Below, in pieces: positions 44,922 to 56,283 of a stretch of 64,000 nt of DNA. A program made the position numbers and the translations under genes. Where the stretch lies: positions 74,211,501-74,275,500 of the forward strand of contig JAWZYU010000011.1 of assembly GCA_038380435.1 (NCBI GenBank), in the 5' to 3' direction. This DNA is from Ryuthela nishihirai (Eukaryota; Arthropoda; Arachnida; Araneae; Heptathelidae). Under the pieces are notes generated by a model. The model worked only from the letters and a program-made list of their open reading frames with translations, did not search any database and was not told where the DNA came from. Position 1 is the first letter of the stretch; each line of letters begins with the position of its first letter.

Positions 44922-44951
44922 GTGTCATAGAGAATTAAATTACTTTACTTT

Positions 44952-45129
44952 AATTACTGCACTGTGTACCTCTACTGTAATTTTTTCAATAGTAGATTCA
45001 CATATCCCTTCTGTAATATGTTAAACAATACAGCCCATTGGAAGATTTTTTTTCCTTATGCAACCCATTCCTTAAATTTGGTTGGAAATGAGTCCACTGC
45101 CAGTTAAATTGAAATGACAAGCTTTTAAA
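44952..45129. other. Short non-coding stretch
   Basis: Nothing is recognised. Confidence 0.45.
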
Positions 45130-45345
45130 ATGTGGTTCAAGAACTTTTTTTTTTTCTGGATCAACTTATCGATGGTATGTTTTGCAAAGTTGTCTCCAGA
45201 AAAACAATTTTACTGTTAAAATCATTATCAAATACTAGGTGGCATTCATGCACTGATGTAGTAAAGGAAAATTGTTGTGAGATTAATAAAGCTATAAAGT
45301 TGTTTTCATCAAATCACTTAGAGAATCCAAGATGCTGGATTGTGT
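45130..45345 (+). pseudogene. hAT-like transposase fragment (ZMYM1-type)
   Basis: LLLKSLSNTRWHSCTDVVKE followed by INKAIKLF resembles the conserved L-K-x-L-S-x-T-R-W segment of hAT transposases related to ZMYM1-like proteins. Only this ~70-codon piece remains. Confidence 0.5.
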
Positions 45346-45474
45346 AAAAGAATAGATGAGTTTGAAAAAATACTTTTGCAGATAAATGAGTTTGCCAACG
45401 TGTGTGTCCAAATCCCAAGAATTGGCTAAACTATTTTTCCGCAAAAGTATTTCTTGAACTGTGTCTTGACATGT

Positions 45475-46080
45475 GTCTGCACTCATTCCACCAAATTTAT
45501 TGAGCTGACTTGCTAAATTTGTCATTACATGTTAAAACAAAAGCTATATCGTCATTTCTTTCTTTACTGGCGACGCATAAAGTTTGGTCTGTGAAATCGA
45601 TGCATTGTTGCTATGGACAGAGGACTTCTAAAGACAAAGATTTTACATTTCCACAATGATGCATCTTGGGGACGATGTGAAAAAAAATTATGCCAATTTA
45701 TCACAAGTATGTGGAGATGATACCTCTTCCTATGGCATGTTATGGGATGGATGTGCAAATTCAGAGAAGGATGGCAGAGCTTCAAACACCTCCCTTGTGC
45801 AGGAACACGAAAGGAGGATGTCAATGAGAGAACCATTTCTGCTGTTCATAAACTTGTTAAGGAAAACCCACACATCACCATTCAAGTAATAAGTTTGGAT
45901 GTCAGTGTATCAATTGCCAGTGTGGAAACAATTATTCATCAACATTTAAAGTACCAAAAGATCTGTGCCAAATGGTTAACCCACAAACTTACAGAACAAC
46001 ATAAAAGGGCTAGAGTCGACACATATAAGGAGTTGATGACAATGCTCGAAACTAGTGGCCCCAAATAATTTTAAACATTG
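45475..46080 (+). mobile_element. Mariner element M3, 5' half
   Basis: It matches M1/M2 from the leader (GTCATTACATGTTAAAAC, GCATTGTTGCTATGGA) into the transposase N-terminal part. The reading frame 45742-46068 contains TISAVHKLVKENPHITIQVI, SIASVETIIHQHLKYQKICA and HKRARVDTYKELMTML. This is the best-preserved N-terminal half in the family. Similarity stops near 46080; the C-terminal half is found rearranged at 48886-49660. Confidence 0.85.
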
Positions 46081-46164
46081 TCTTCCCAACCATCAAAGTA
46101 TAATTTATGTAGGATATATTAAAATTATTACGAACTTCATTTGATTTGTATAAAGTAAACAATT

Positions 46165-48640
46165 TCAGACAAGCATTAACGACTTGAATGTTATCTGCTG
46201 TTATGCCACAGCTGAGGATGCTGATGAGGATTTGTTTTACGAACAACTGCAGGATATTTTGAATTCTGTCAAGAAAGGAGATATTACCCTTGTTCTAGGT
46301 GACTTCAATGCCAAAGTTGGTACTGACTCTGACCTTTGGGGATGAGTGTTAGGCCCTTTTGACATTGGTAGCTGCAATGGCAATGGGCAACGTCTCCTAC
46401 AGGTAAGTAAACTCAATGGTTTCAGAATAATTAACACTTACTATAAACACCACAACACACATAAGTACACTGGGGTTTCACCAGATGGGCAGTATAAGAA
46501 TATGATTGGTTATATATTAATTAACAGCAAATGGGCAAGTTCTGTTAGGAATACCAAGTCATATAGGGGAGCTGAAATTGGATCTGACCATTACCTTGTT
46601 AAAAGTGTTTTGCAACTTAAACTTTTAATCCATGATAGGTTACTCAATCATTATGATAGTCATGGTTTGCTTACTACTGAAGTTAAGGAAGAATGGGAAC
46701 GTTTTAAGTAGGATTTTCTTGAAACTAATAATACTCTTTTAGGAAAAAAGGAGCAGAGGAGGCAAAATTATTCAAATGATAAGCACTTGGGCTTATTTCA
46801 GAAAGAAAGAACTGCAGGAATATCCTTATTCAATATTAACTAATACTTCTAATAGAAGGCATTACAAAGAGCTTAATAAATGTGAAAAGAATCAGTTAAC
46901 TGTTTATAAGAAATTTTGGCTGTGATGGCTTGGCTGACAAAGACAAGGAAGCAGTTAGACAGTACAATAGCAGAGAGCTGTACCAGATAGTTAATGTTTT
47001 GTGTGGTAGAAAATGGACGGATATACAGGGATTGAAGGATAAACAATTTAATTTTATAGAAGATGAGAATTTTGTATGACTAGGTGAACTGAGATTTTCA
47101 GTGACATTCTAAACAATGTGGCTTATTCTACTCCCATTGTTTGTAATGATGATATATGTATTACTGGCTTTAATGTTGTCTCTGTAACACAGTCTGAAGT
47201 TTTTTTGGCTATTTCTAAACAAACTAGATATATCCCCAGGGGTAGATGAAATTACTACGGAAATGCTTAGAGCTGGGAATGATTCGCTTACCACATGGAT
47301 GGCTGAAATTTTGAATATTGTCATAAAGGCATGGTTCCTAAGGATTTTACCATAGTTATTATTATCCCTATTTTTAAAAAAAAGGTGATTGCAGTTCTTG
47401 TGATAACTATAGGGGTAACAGCCTGCTTTCTGTTCCGGGTAAAGTTCTTTGCATGATTCTGTTTAATAGAATTAAGAATCTGGTTGATGAGCAATATGGA
47501 TTCAGAAGTGGTAGGGGATATGTCTTGAGAAATGTTTAGAGTTTCAGAAACCTTTGGTTATTAGCTTTGTTGATTTCAAAAAGGCTTTCAACTGTTAATA
47601 GCCATAAATTGTGAAGATCGTTGGCATACCAGACAAGTTAGTTAACATAATGAAAGCTCTCTATAATAACACTAAGTCATGTGTGAGAGTTGGTAAGGCT
47701 TGTAGCAATTCGTTTAGCATTGCTTCTGGTGTTTGACAAGGGTGCATTTTGTTTCCTTTTGTCATTAGTTATTAATTATATTATGCAAAATTCACTGCAT
47801 AAGAGAGATCTTGGCATTAAATGGTCTAGAGATCTGAAAATTTCTGATTTAGACTATGCTGATGATTTTGCCCTTTTGGCAAATGATGTTGATGACATGA
47901 ACTCTTTCATTCAAGCTGTCGATGAGATTGGTAGTATAGTAGGTTTGGTTATAAACAGAGAGAAAACTAAAGTGATGAAAATTGGTCAGGCAGGCGGTGA
48001 TTCAGTTAATCTGAATGGTTGCAGTCTTGAGGAGGTGTCACAGTTTAATTACCTTGGGAGCTATGTAACAGATACTGATGATGTGCGGCATGAGATTAAC
48101 AGATGAATAGGGATTGCTGCTGGGACTTTTAAGAATCTATGGAGGGTGGAGAAATAGGAGTATACACCTAAAGACTAAAATTAGACTGTATAGCAATTTG
48201 GTTCTTTCAAGGTTAGTTGTGGTAGTGAAATGTGGACACTTTGTAAACAAGATAACAGGAAACTTGATGCTTTTGATTTTACATTCTTATGCAGTATCTT
48301 GGGTATTAGGTGGTTCAACTTTGTAAGTAATTGATGAGGTTGGGTTAAGGAGTCGGCAACCTTCTTTGAGCAGTATAATGTGCAGTGAGAGACTCTGTTG
48401 GTTGGCCATGTTGTCCGTGTGGATAATTATAGATTAGCGAATAGGGTTATGAACAATGTACCTAAAGGTCTCAGAAAGAGAGGGAGACTTAGGTTGGAGG
48501 GGGCAATGTCAAATAGGACCTTGGTAGAAGTGGTGTACAGTGGCCAGATGCAGTAGATGTGGTTCAGGACAGATATGCTTAGAGAAATAAATTGTTCAAT
48601 GTGGTTGGACCTCCATAGCCAATGGCTGCTTGAGGATGAT
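46165..48640 (+). mobile_element. RTE-like LINE copy 5, 5'-truncated and decayed
   Basis: It runs from within the endonuclease region (ILNSVKKGDITLVLGDFNAK, reading near 46258) to the 3' end (CAATGGCTGCTTGAGG and (GAT)n, 48620-48645). RT motifs are present but broken: KSPGVDE and the FVDFKKAF region are hit by frameshifts. LDYADDFALLANDVDDMNSF is readable at 47850-47900, then EINREKTKVMKIG-like sequence. There are many stops and small deletions. Confidence 0.9.
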
Positions 48641-48734
48641 GATGATGATAGTAGTTCTCTTGTTGGGGAATGCTCTGCAACTCTGAATGAATGCATTTTG
48701 CTAGGTCTTGCACCATTTAAAAAGGTTTCTCAGC

Positions 48735-49660
48735 AGTTTCTTTTTAATTCTTGGAAACAACCAAAATCACACGGTGTAAGACCTGGTGATTATGCAAGAT
48801 AGGCTGTTTGCAAGTTTTTTAAATATTTTTTACGTAATTTTTAACCTTTACACTATTATAATTAAAGAACGAATGCTTTTTCCTTGGCTGCTTGTCACTC
48901 CTTGGGAGTTGAAAAAAATTGTGACTTACCAACAGTAGTGGACTGTGTTCACTTTACCTGAAAAAATGACTATAAATTGCCAATACTTACAACATTGTTT
49001 TGCCCAAAATGGTTAAGGAGATGAAGGAGCAGTGTCCAACAATAGGAGTGTCAAGGGTTCTTATTCTTCACGTCGATGCCAGTGCTTACAAAATGTGGTA
49101 AGTTATGGCCTTCTGGAGGAGGAAAAAATCAAACAGCCATCTCATCATGTTTAATTGAATAATTCCTGGAAAGATCAACAAATATGTTTGGGTTGCAGAA
49201 GATGAACCCTGTCCCCAAATCCTCTGACAAGACATTCACTGAAGGAAGAGGATGTTCACAATTCTTTTCAATTTCCAAAGAGACGCGGAAAAAGCATTTA
49301 TTCTTTAATTATAATAGTGAAATGGTTAAAAATTACATAAACAATATTTGAAAAATCATGCATATTACCCATCCTACATAATCACCAGATCTTGCATCTT
49401 GTGATTTTAGTTGTTTCCAAAAATTAAAAAGGAACTATCTGGGAAGCCTTTTTTAACTTTGCAAGACCTTGCAAAATGCATTCATTTAGAATTGCGGAGT
49501 ATTCCCCAACAAGAGTACCACCAAGAATTCCAGAATTGGCATAGACATCTACAGCTTTGAAGTACTTTGAAGGACAGTAAGTTTTGTTGAAATAGAGGTA
49601 ATAACAATGTTTTTTGTTTCATGGATGGATGACAAGAACTTTCTAAACTCCCCTTGTAAA
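48735..49660. mobile_element. Rearranged mariner fragments with ~150-bp inverted repeat
   Basis: The arms 48735-48885 and 49285-49440 are inverted copies (GGAAACAACCAAAATCACA against the reverse of TGTGATTTTAGTTGTTTCC). Between them is a + strand mariner piece that goes from the C-terminal region (TTTACCTGAAAAAATGACTA, 48955) back to an upstream region (TTTGGGTTGCAGAAGATGAA, 49188). Family order is therefore scrambled. After the right arm the mariner 3' part continues to about 49660. Confidence 0.82.
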
Positions 49661-49762
49661 CTGTGTTTGATATCAATCGATAGAGGAATTTGATTTTTTT
49701 CATTAATGTTTACTTAAAATAAAATTTTAAATATAATAAATTCTGTCAATAACTTCTGCAAT

Positions 49763-50118
49763 CATTACAGTAGGGGTTCTCAATGTGGGGTACATTGAGA
49801 ACCCCTACTGTAATGACTACTTTTGAGCTCTCATGGCGTATCCCAAAACATTTTTTGGGGTACGCCATGAGAGCTCAAAAGTCACTAGATCTGATTACCC
49901 AGTAAAATGTTTATAATTTTATAAGATTTGTTAAATTGTTTGTCATTTTTTGTGTTTTTATGAATACAAAATTTAATGTGTATATATATGTATGTTTTAT
50001 TTTATTCCCATTGTTATACTAAAACTATAGTTTTATCTATCTATACAAGGGAGACGCCAGTTACGTACACATTTCCAGGGGGGTAGGTGAAGCATAAAAG
50101 GTTGAGAACCACTGATCT
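49763..50118 (-). mobile_element. Non-autonomous hAT element, copy 2, with two internal hairpins
   Basis: The right end is GGTTGAGAACCACTG (the inverse of CAGTGGTTCTCAACC) and the left end CAGTAGGGGTTCTCAATG. The interior matches copy 1 (30518-30840) in reverse. Two palindromes lie at its left edge: 24-bp perfect arms 49763-49786 / 49792-49815, and ~31-bp arms 49819-49849 / 49853-49882. Confidence 0.85.
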
Positions 50119-51504
50119 ACAGGATCTTTATCACTATCTTTAATATTATAGTCTAATTTGAGACATATTGTAGAATTTTATAATAGTTATTAAAATGTAT
50201 GAATTGGGAGCAGAAATTGAACAATTTGATATGTGAAAATCAGATCTGAAAATTGTCTCATAGAAATTTCGACTTATTCATGATAATAAAGTTATATCTT
50301 TATTCTCAAAGGTTGAAATCAAAATTATTTTCAGCTTTGCCAATGAGAAAAGCTGAAGGAGAGCAGTTCTTTGCCATACTGAAAAATGTTAAAAATTACT
50401 TGTGAAGTACATTTGTAGAGCAAAGATTGAATGATCTGGCAATTTTGTACAGTGAAAAAGCAAATAGAGTATATTAAAATTAAATTATGGTGAATTAACG
50501 ATTTTAGTGAGTTGAAAATAAAAAAAAAAATTCATATTTCTTGTGTAAAAAAGTTTTAATTGTAATAAAAGTATATTTACATTACGTAGTGTTTTTAACA
50601 ATTTTTATGTATGCAATTATGAGTTGTAAATTTGATATTTTTTATACCTTTACAGTAATTTAGGTTGCAGTATATGACTTTGGTCCTAGGGCTTGAAAAT
50701 GTCTAAATGCAGCCATGACTATTAGTGAAATTGGATGTAAAATCATATTTGCTTCTCTACCCATGCTTTTTGTGTGTGTGTGCTGCAGGCACATGGAACT
50801 TTATTTTAAGTTTAATCATGATGATTTTTAACATATAAATATAATTCATAACAAAAGATGCTAATTGGGTAAGAATAGTGTTGTCAACTTGACATCCTGG
50901 ATAGCTGGACATTTTGTTTGGGGGTGATCTCTCACCCCCTCCAAATATATATATATATATTTTGTTTTTCCATCGGAAATTTTAGGAGAAATGTCTAAAC
51001 CAAAAGTCAAAAACTTAAAATTTTGTGATTCAAAAAACAGACCCCTTTTCTTGTGTGATTCAAAAAACAGACCCCTTTTCTTGAAAGTTAGATCTACCAC
51101 TATTATTTAGTACTAGTGGCTCTCCTCTATGGCCTTGCCACACACTCTTAAGGGACTCCTCCCCTGTATCCCCTGTTCTTGTCTTGTCCTGCTTTGCTTG
51201 CTCCTTCCAAGAAAATGAATCATCAGGTCTCTTACCAGTGGGATGAGCAAAGCAGTGTTTTAAAATTTCGAATGTTGTGCAAAATGTTATCAAAAGTGAA
51301 TCTTTGGTCCATCACAGAAAATAGAATATGGAATTTAGCTCAAAACAATTTATTTAAAACTGCAGCTATTCCAGAAAATATTTATCAAAGTACCGCACAC
51401 TGTTATAATTCATTCGATTAAAATGTACAAAATTCTTGCCATTCAATGAAAACTAATCTGGTAATCAAGTAAAATGCATTTCAACTTAGATTGTTCTCTC
51501 TTTG
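50119..51504. other. AT-rich intron sequence
   Basis: No gene is recognised. A 28-bp direct duplication (TGTGATTCAAAAAACAGACC..., at about 51025 and 51053) and a (TA)n run near 50947 are the only structures noticed. A frame at 51179-51421 has no known motif. Confidence 0.5.
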
Positions 51505-51690
51505 CAACTGGACTCCAATATACAGTGGCAGATATAGTATATTGCTATATGGGATAGGATTATAATCTGGCAACTAGATTCTGTTATACAGTGGCAGATA
51601 CAGCATATTACTATATGGGATGGGATTATAATCTGGCAACTAGACTCTGTTACACACTGCCAATGATAGTGTATTATTATACCAGATTGA
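51505..51690. repeat. Tandem repeat, ~84 bp unit, about 2.2 copies
   Basis: ACAGTGGCAGATA, CATAT..GGGAT and GGATTATAATCTGGCAACTAGA recur with a period near 84 bp. The third unit is partial and diverged. Confidence 0.8.
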
Positions 51691-51711
51691 GCAAGGATGT
51701 CCCAGAACTAT

Positions 51712-52103
51712 TGAGATGGAGTGGCTCAGTCAGTAGTATACCAGCCTTGTAATCTGCAGTTTTCAGGTTTGAGTTCAGCAGTGCCAATATTGAAATTTAT
51801 CTCTGTTAACTCTTACTCTGCCCTCAGTCAGAAAGGGGATGCTGATGGGCCTGAAAAAGCTGTTGGCTAGGATTTTAAGCCATGGTGTGCAGCAGAGCCT
51901 TATGATGTGCATGCTAAAGAACATACTGTATAGTCTTGACAAGAGGCTTCCATCAAGACTATATAGTATGTTCAGTGGATAACAGCTGTCCAGTGGGTCC
52001 CTTTCCCCAACCTTGTCTGTGCCCTTTGGGGTCCTTGTGATCTGTCTGTTTAGTCCATTGTGTGCAAAAAGTGTTTCTAAGATGTAAAAAACCAAACCCC
52101 AGA
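51712..52103 (+). repeat. SINE family B with inverted duplication
   Basis: The tRNA-like head (GTGGCTCAGTCAGTAGTA, B box GGTTTGAGTTC) and the diverged body and tail are present. At 51920-51939 the body segment AACATACTGTATAGTCTTGA is followed after 13 bp by its inverted copy (51953-51972, one mismatch), replacing the sequence other copies carry there. Confidence 0.87.
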
Positions 52104-53032
52104 ATTATACTAGCACACAATCAATTAATAAGGGCCTAAATATGTTACTTTTGACTGTCGTACTTCTAAGAAAAAGAAAAAGGAGATACCCCCATTTTTC
52201 CCTTTGGGGGCATCCATATTACTGAGAAATAGAGAAGATATTGGTATGCATTAATTAGATACTTGAAATATTTATATACTTTAAAGGATTAAACTTTATT
52301 TAATAAAAACTAAATGATAGATTTCCAAAATTTTGAAAATTTGTTACAAATGTTTTTTAAACTTATTTTTAACCTTCATTAGCTTATAGCAGGTTTTTGC
52401 AGGGACCCACATCATTGCTCTCTGTTTTAATTTAATCACTTGTTGTACTCTGGTAGCTTTTCCCAATTACACTGATACTTGCAACATCTCGTTTTATTAA
52501 TTACATTAACTCAATTTTAGACATAGTATAATTTTTTTTATAAGTCTAGATGTTTGAAAGAACATATAAGTATTTTTAATCACACAAATAAGTATTTTTA
52601 ATTTGAGTGACAACTTCTACACTCACTTTGACAAAGTTGACTTCAATGATATTTCTCATAGCTATGGATTTTTGTGGACGATCTTAAAAACTACAGCTTT
52701 ATTCTATCATCTGCTCATCTTACTGGACTAGATATAATATACTATCACTTCCTGCTCACCACTTGTGACAAAACTGTGTGTCAGGTTAAAGCTGAAAGTA
52801 TAAACACTAAACATGCATCTAATCAAAGGTATAAACTGGACACTGAACATTTTGATTGAAATACATCATGATTTACCTCTGCTGTTAAGAGTGAAATGAT
52901 ATAATGTTATTTTTTCCTAACTTTGAATGATTAAGATTATTTGCAAAAGAAAAATTCTAGTACATTTATAAACCTGTATATTTTTGCTTTTTTTTACACC
53001 TCCCAATTTTGAAACAAACATTTGTCCTGAAG
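52104..53032. other. Intron sequence before SORD exon
   Basis: Nothing is recognised except the T-rich tract at 52981-52995 and the acceptor CCTGAAG ending at 53032. Confidence 0.6.
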
Positions 53033-53151
53033 ATTGCCTGATCATGTAAGCTTCGAAGAAGGTGCCCTGTTGGAACCGTTATCGGTTGCTGTACATGCAT
53101 GTAAACGAGCCGGTGTAACTGCAGGAAGCAGTGTTTTAGTCTGTGGTGCTG
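53033..53151 (+). CDS. SORD: Sorbitol dehydrogenase, internal exon (start of NAD-binding fold)
   Basis: The AA left by the previous exon plus the first A gives Lys, then [38 protein letters not shown] and [13 protein letters not shown] and EPLSVAVHA are conserved around the domain junction; the Glu of EPLSV lies near the catalytic zinc in this family. VLVCGAG begins the Rossmann GxGxxG loop that binds NAD+. The donor is GTAAGT at 53152. Length is 119 bp, and it ends after the first base of a Gly codon. The intron before it spans 29.5 kb. The continuation (expected to begin with the rest of GxGPIG) was not found by 64000. Confidence 0.95.
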
Positions 53152-54120
53152 GTAAGTTTTTGATGAATTGTATATTTCTGGTTAAGATAAGTTACATGAT
53201 TCTTTAGTTAGCAAATGTGAAAAAACGATCAGTATTTTTCATTTCTGAGTGTAGAATTTCAGATATCTTGGTTAAATATGTGGATTGCTGAACTGAAAAC
53301 CTGTGCAGTAGGCATGTATTTCTGTGTATGTTTCTATAACTAGGTAAGAGAAGCCTGCATAAGCTACAAATTTTAGAGGTTTCTTTGCTTAAGGAGCTTT
53401 GATTCTATTTGAAAGCTTAAATGAACTTGTAATTTTACTACTGTTATAGCTAAGACTTTAATTTTTATTTACTATTCTGTAAATGATAACACACACAGAA
53501 GTAATCCACACATGGAAAGGAGAACTGTGTGTAACATCCTTTTTCAAGTGGTGCAGACTGTTAATACCTTTCAAACAAATATTCCTCCCTCTGAAAGTGG
53601 AGAGATCAGGGCTTGGAAAAGTTACCTGTCCTCAATGAAGCACAACCAACAAATTTAACCTGTTCTCTAAAAATTCCCATTCTGTCCACAAGACCAATAC
53701 ATTTGTCCCTATGATATCTAGATTTTAATATAATACTTTTTAATAGTCAATTACAGACATTCCTTACTATTCAATCATTTAAATGGCAATGCAAATTAAA
53801 TTGTATACAAATAATCTAAATGCAAAAAATTCAAACATTTGACTTTCAGTTCTTAATTAACCTCCTTACCTCAATATCTATTATGTCCATCAATATGACA
53901 AGTTCATACTCTTAACATCAAGCCAGCGATTCACAGTCAGAATTGGGTCCAAGTTACCCAATGGTATGCCATTTAAATTTATTTTCCTAATTTTGTTCAT
54001 TGTTTCTTTGATTATCTAATTAAAAACTGACATCAGTGGGAAATACTCAATCGCAAATTTCATGGGAAAGAACAACTGATCTCCCTTTAAATCTTCCAGA
54101 GCCCTGCCTAAAAAACTAAT
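53152..54120. other. Intron sequence, nothing recognised
   Basis: No exon continuing the Rossmann fold and no repeat was recognised. Confidence 0.5.
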
Positions 54121-54191
54121 TAACATCCAGTGGTCCAGCTATTTTTTCACTGTGATCAGCCAAAAAAATTTACTTTAAAACTTTTTTGCCA

Positions 54192-54250
54192 AATAACTAA
54201 TGAAAGGAATTATGGCATTTCATATGCCATAATTCCTTTCATTAGTTATT
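54192..54250. repeat. Perfect 27-bp palindrome within AT-rich repeat
   Basis: AATAACTAATGAAAGGAATT to GGCAT (54192-54218), a 5-base loop, then the exact reverse complement (54224-54250). Copy 2 at 31390-31420 has the left arm followed directly by CCAAATTAATC, without the right arm. Confidence 0.92.
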
Positions 54251-55015
54251 TCATAGTTTTCCAAATTAATTGACATTTAATTCTGGATTTTCTGAAAATT
54301 TAATACTTTACAAAAAATATTATTAGTTTTATTTTAATAAGGCCTTTATAGAGGCATGTAGTAAAAAATGCATCTGGCAATGCAAATAAAAATTTATTAA
54401 AAATAAAAACTAATAGACAGAAATGATTATAATGCACATGAATAGAAAGGCTATTTATTTCTGAATAAAAAAAATTGATATTTGCTTGAAGCAAGAAAAT
54501 TACTCCCATTTTGTAATTTTTTTTTTTCTTGATACTATACTTTAAGATAAGTCCAGGCTTTATCCCAAGTGTGCCAAGTCATATCAAAAAGTCAACTTTG
54601 GATTTTTTAAAAATAACTAATCAACAATTCAGTTTTGGAATTAAAAAAAAATAACTGATCAACTGAAAAAGATCATGTTATTTCCCAAATTTAATAGAAT
54701 TTATGAATTTTATGAAAATAAAAAAAATTAAGCAAATTTTAAAGCGTATTAATTTTAATGACTTTTTTTACAGTGATAAAGTAAAAAAAATAGATTGGAT
54801 GATGCAATTAAGGCTTAATTTTAGAAAACCTGATGAATAAAACTTTTTGAATTATATATTTGTGAAAGTAAATTTCTTCCCAAGTGATATAATATTTACA
54901 CAAAAAGCATGTTTTTTTATTTCATTTAATTTTTTTTTCTGCATGGTATATTTTTAAACATTGGTTTAATGTTTTATGAGGTTACTTGGGTTGTTTCATT
55001 AATGAGATTTTCACT

Positions 55016-55205
55016 CCAGTGGCCGAGTGGTTAGCACACTTGGCTACTGATCTAAGGGAACTGGGTTCAAACCCTGCATAAGGCAAGGATCTTTCTGTTG
55101 CTTTTCTGCTGAGGTCCCACCTACTATCAGACCTTCTACTATGGTGTATAAATTGACAGGCACCTGTCTGACCTCTGTGGTAAGCAGTTGCTTGAGGGGT
55201 ATATA
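55016..55205 (+). repeat. SINE family A
   Basis: GTGGCCGAGTGGTTAGCAC, GGTTCAAACCC, CTACTATGGTGTATAAA and GCAGTTGCTTGAGGGG are present. It is inserted in AT-rich repeat copy 3. Confidence 0.87.
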
Positions 55206-55440
55206 ATTATATAATTTTTTTATGAAATGGAGGAACAGTTTCATGGGTTTTTTTTTTCTTTTAACTAAACTTTATGAATTTTTTCTTTAGTTGTTAAATT
55301 TTGATCGTTACTAAGTGTCAAAGTCAGTCCATCAAAGCAAAAAAAGAAATTGTATGTATCATAAGAGTGACACAGCAAATATTGAGGGGGAGGGGTAATA
55401 TTTTTTAAAAAAACTCACTGAATATAACTTTAAAAAACTT

Positions 55441-56283
55441 ATCATCATCCTTAAACAGCCATGGGCTACAGAGGTCCAACCAAACCATGCAATTTATTTC
55501 TCCAAGCATATCTGTCCTGAACTACACCTGCTGCATCTGGCCTCTGTACACCAATTTTACCAAGGTCCTATTTGACATTGTCCCCTCCATCCTAAGTCTC
55601 CCCCTCTTTCTGAGACTTTTAGGTACATTGTTCATAACTCTATTCACTAATCTATAATTATCCATACGGACAATGTGGCCACCCAACAGAGTCTCTCTCT
55701 GCACATTATACTGCTCAGAGGAGGTTGCCAAGTCCTTTACCTAACCTCATCATTACTTACAAAGTTGAACCACCTAATACCCAAGATACTGCATAAGCAT
55801 CTAAAATCAAAAACATCAAGTTTTCTGTTATCTTGTTTACAAAGTGTCCACATTTCACTACCACAACTAACCCTAGAAAGAACCAAATTGTTATGCAGTC
55901 TAATTTTAGTCTTTAGGTGTATGTGCCTATTTCTCCACCCTCTCCATAGATTCTTAAAAGTCTCAGCAGCAATCCCTATTCGTCTGTTAATCTCATGCCG
56001 CACATCACCAGTATCTGTTACGTAGGTCCCAAGATAATTAAACTGTGACACCTGCTCAAGACTGCAACCATTCAGATTAACTGAATTACAGCCTGCCTGA
56101 CCAATTTTCATCACTTTAGTTTTCTCTCTGTTTATAACCAAACCTACTACACTACCAATCTCATCGACAGCTTGAATGAAAGAATTCATCTCATCAACAT
56201 CATTTGCCAAAAGGGCAAAATCATCAGCATAGTCTAAATCAGAAATTTTCAGATCTCTAGACCATTTAATGCCATGATCATCA
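55441..56283 (-). mobile_element. RTE-like LINE copy 6, reverse, 5'-truncated
   Basis: The 3' end, with TCATCATCC and CAGCCATGGGCTACAG, is at the left. A reverse reading frame from 56291 to 55737 covers LDYADDFALLANDVDEMNSF (RT catalytic YADD), GLVINREKTKVMKIGQAGC, NYLGTYVTDTGDVRHEIN and SCGSEMWTLCKQDNRKLD. It continues after a frameshift with NVQRETLLGGHIVRMDNYRL. Everything upstream of the YADD region is missing, as expected of a 5'-truncated insertion. Confidence 0.9.

Larger units (their letters stand above)
43199..44951 (-). mobile_element. Penelope-like element remnant within 30-bp inverted repeats
   Basis: A perfect 30-bp inverted repeat, AAAGTAAAGTAATTTAATTC continuing to TATGACAC (43199-43228) and its complement (44922-44951), brackets the region. 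Inside, on the reverse strand, are a C-terminal RT piece and a GIY-YIG domain (44848-44083) and, downstream, a hammerhead-like motif (43501-43552). A second inverted pair (TGATAGCATAG near 43474 against its complement near 43263, with GTGCTTAAAAA) suggests a partial inverted LTR-like segment, as known in Penelope-like elements. The element is 5'-truncated at about 44848, where an RTE 3' fragment begins. Confidence 0.8.
54121..55430. repeat. AT-rich dispersed repeat, copy 3
   Basis: It parallels 31350-31500 plus 35097-36640 in the same order: TTTTGCCAAATAACTAATG, GCATGTAGTAAAAAATGCAT, AATGCACATGAATAGAA, GGAATTAAAAAAAAATAAC-type segment and ATGAATTTTTTC. It lacks the LINE and the tRNA-like cluster of copy 2 and so shows the uninterrupted state. 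It carries its own SINE (55016-55205) and a palindrome (54192-54250). Confidence 0.78.

Noticed and set aside
51505..51690. Short regularly repeated units, considered as a CRISPR-like array
   Set aside because: The units are contiguous, with no unique spacers, in a eukaryotic intron; an ordinary tandem repeat.
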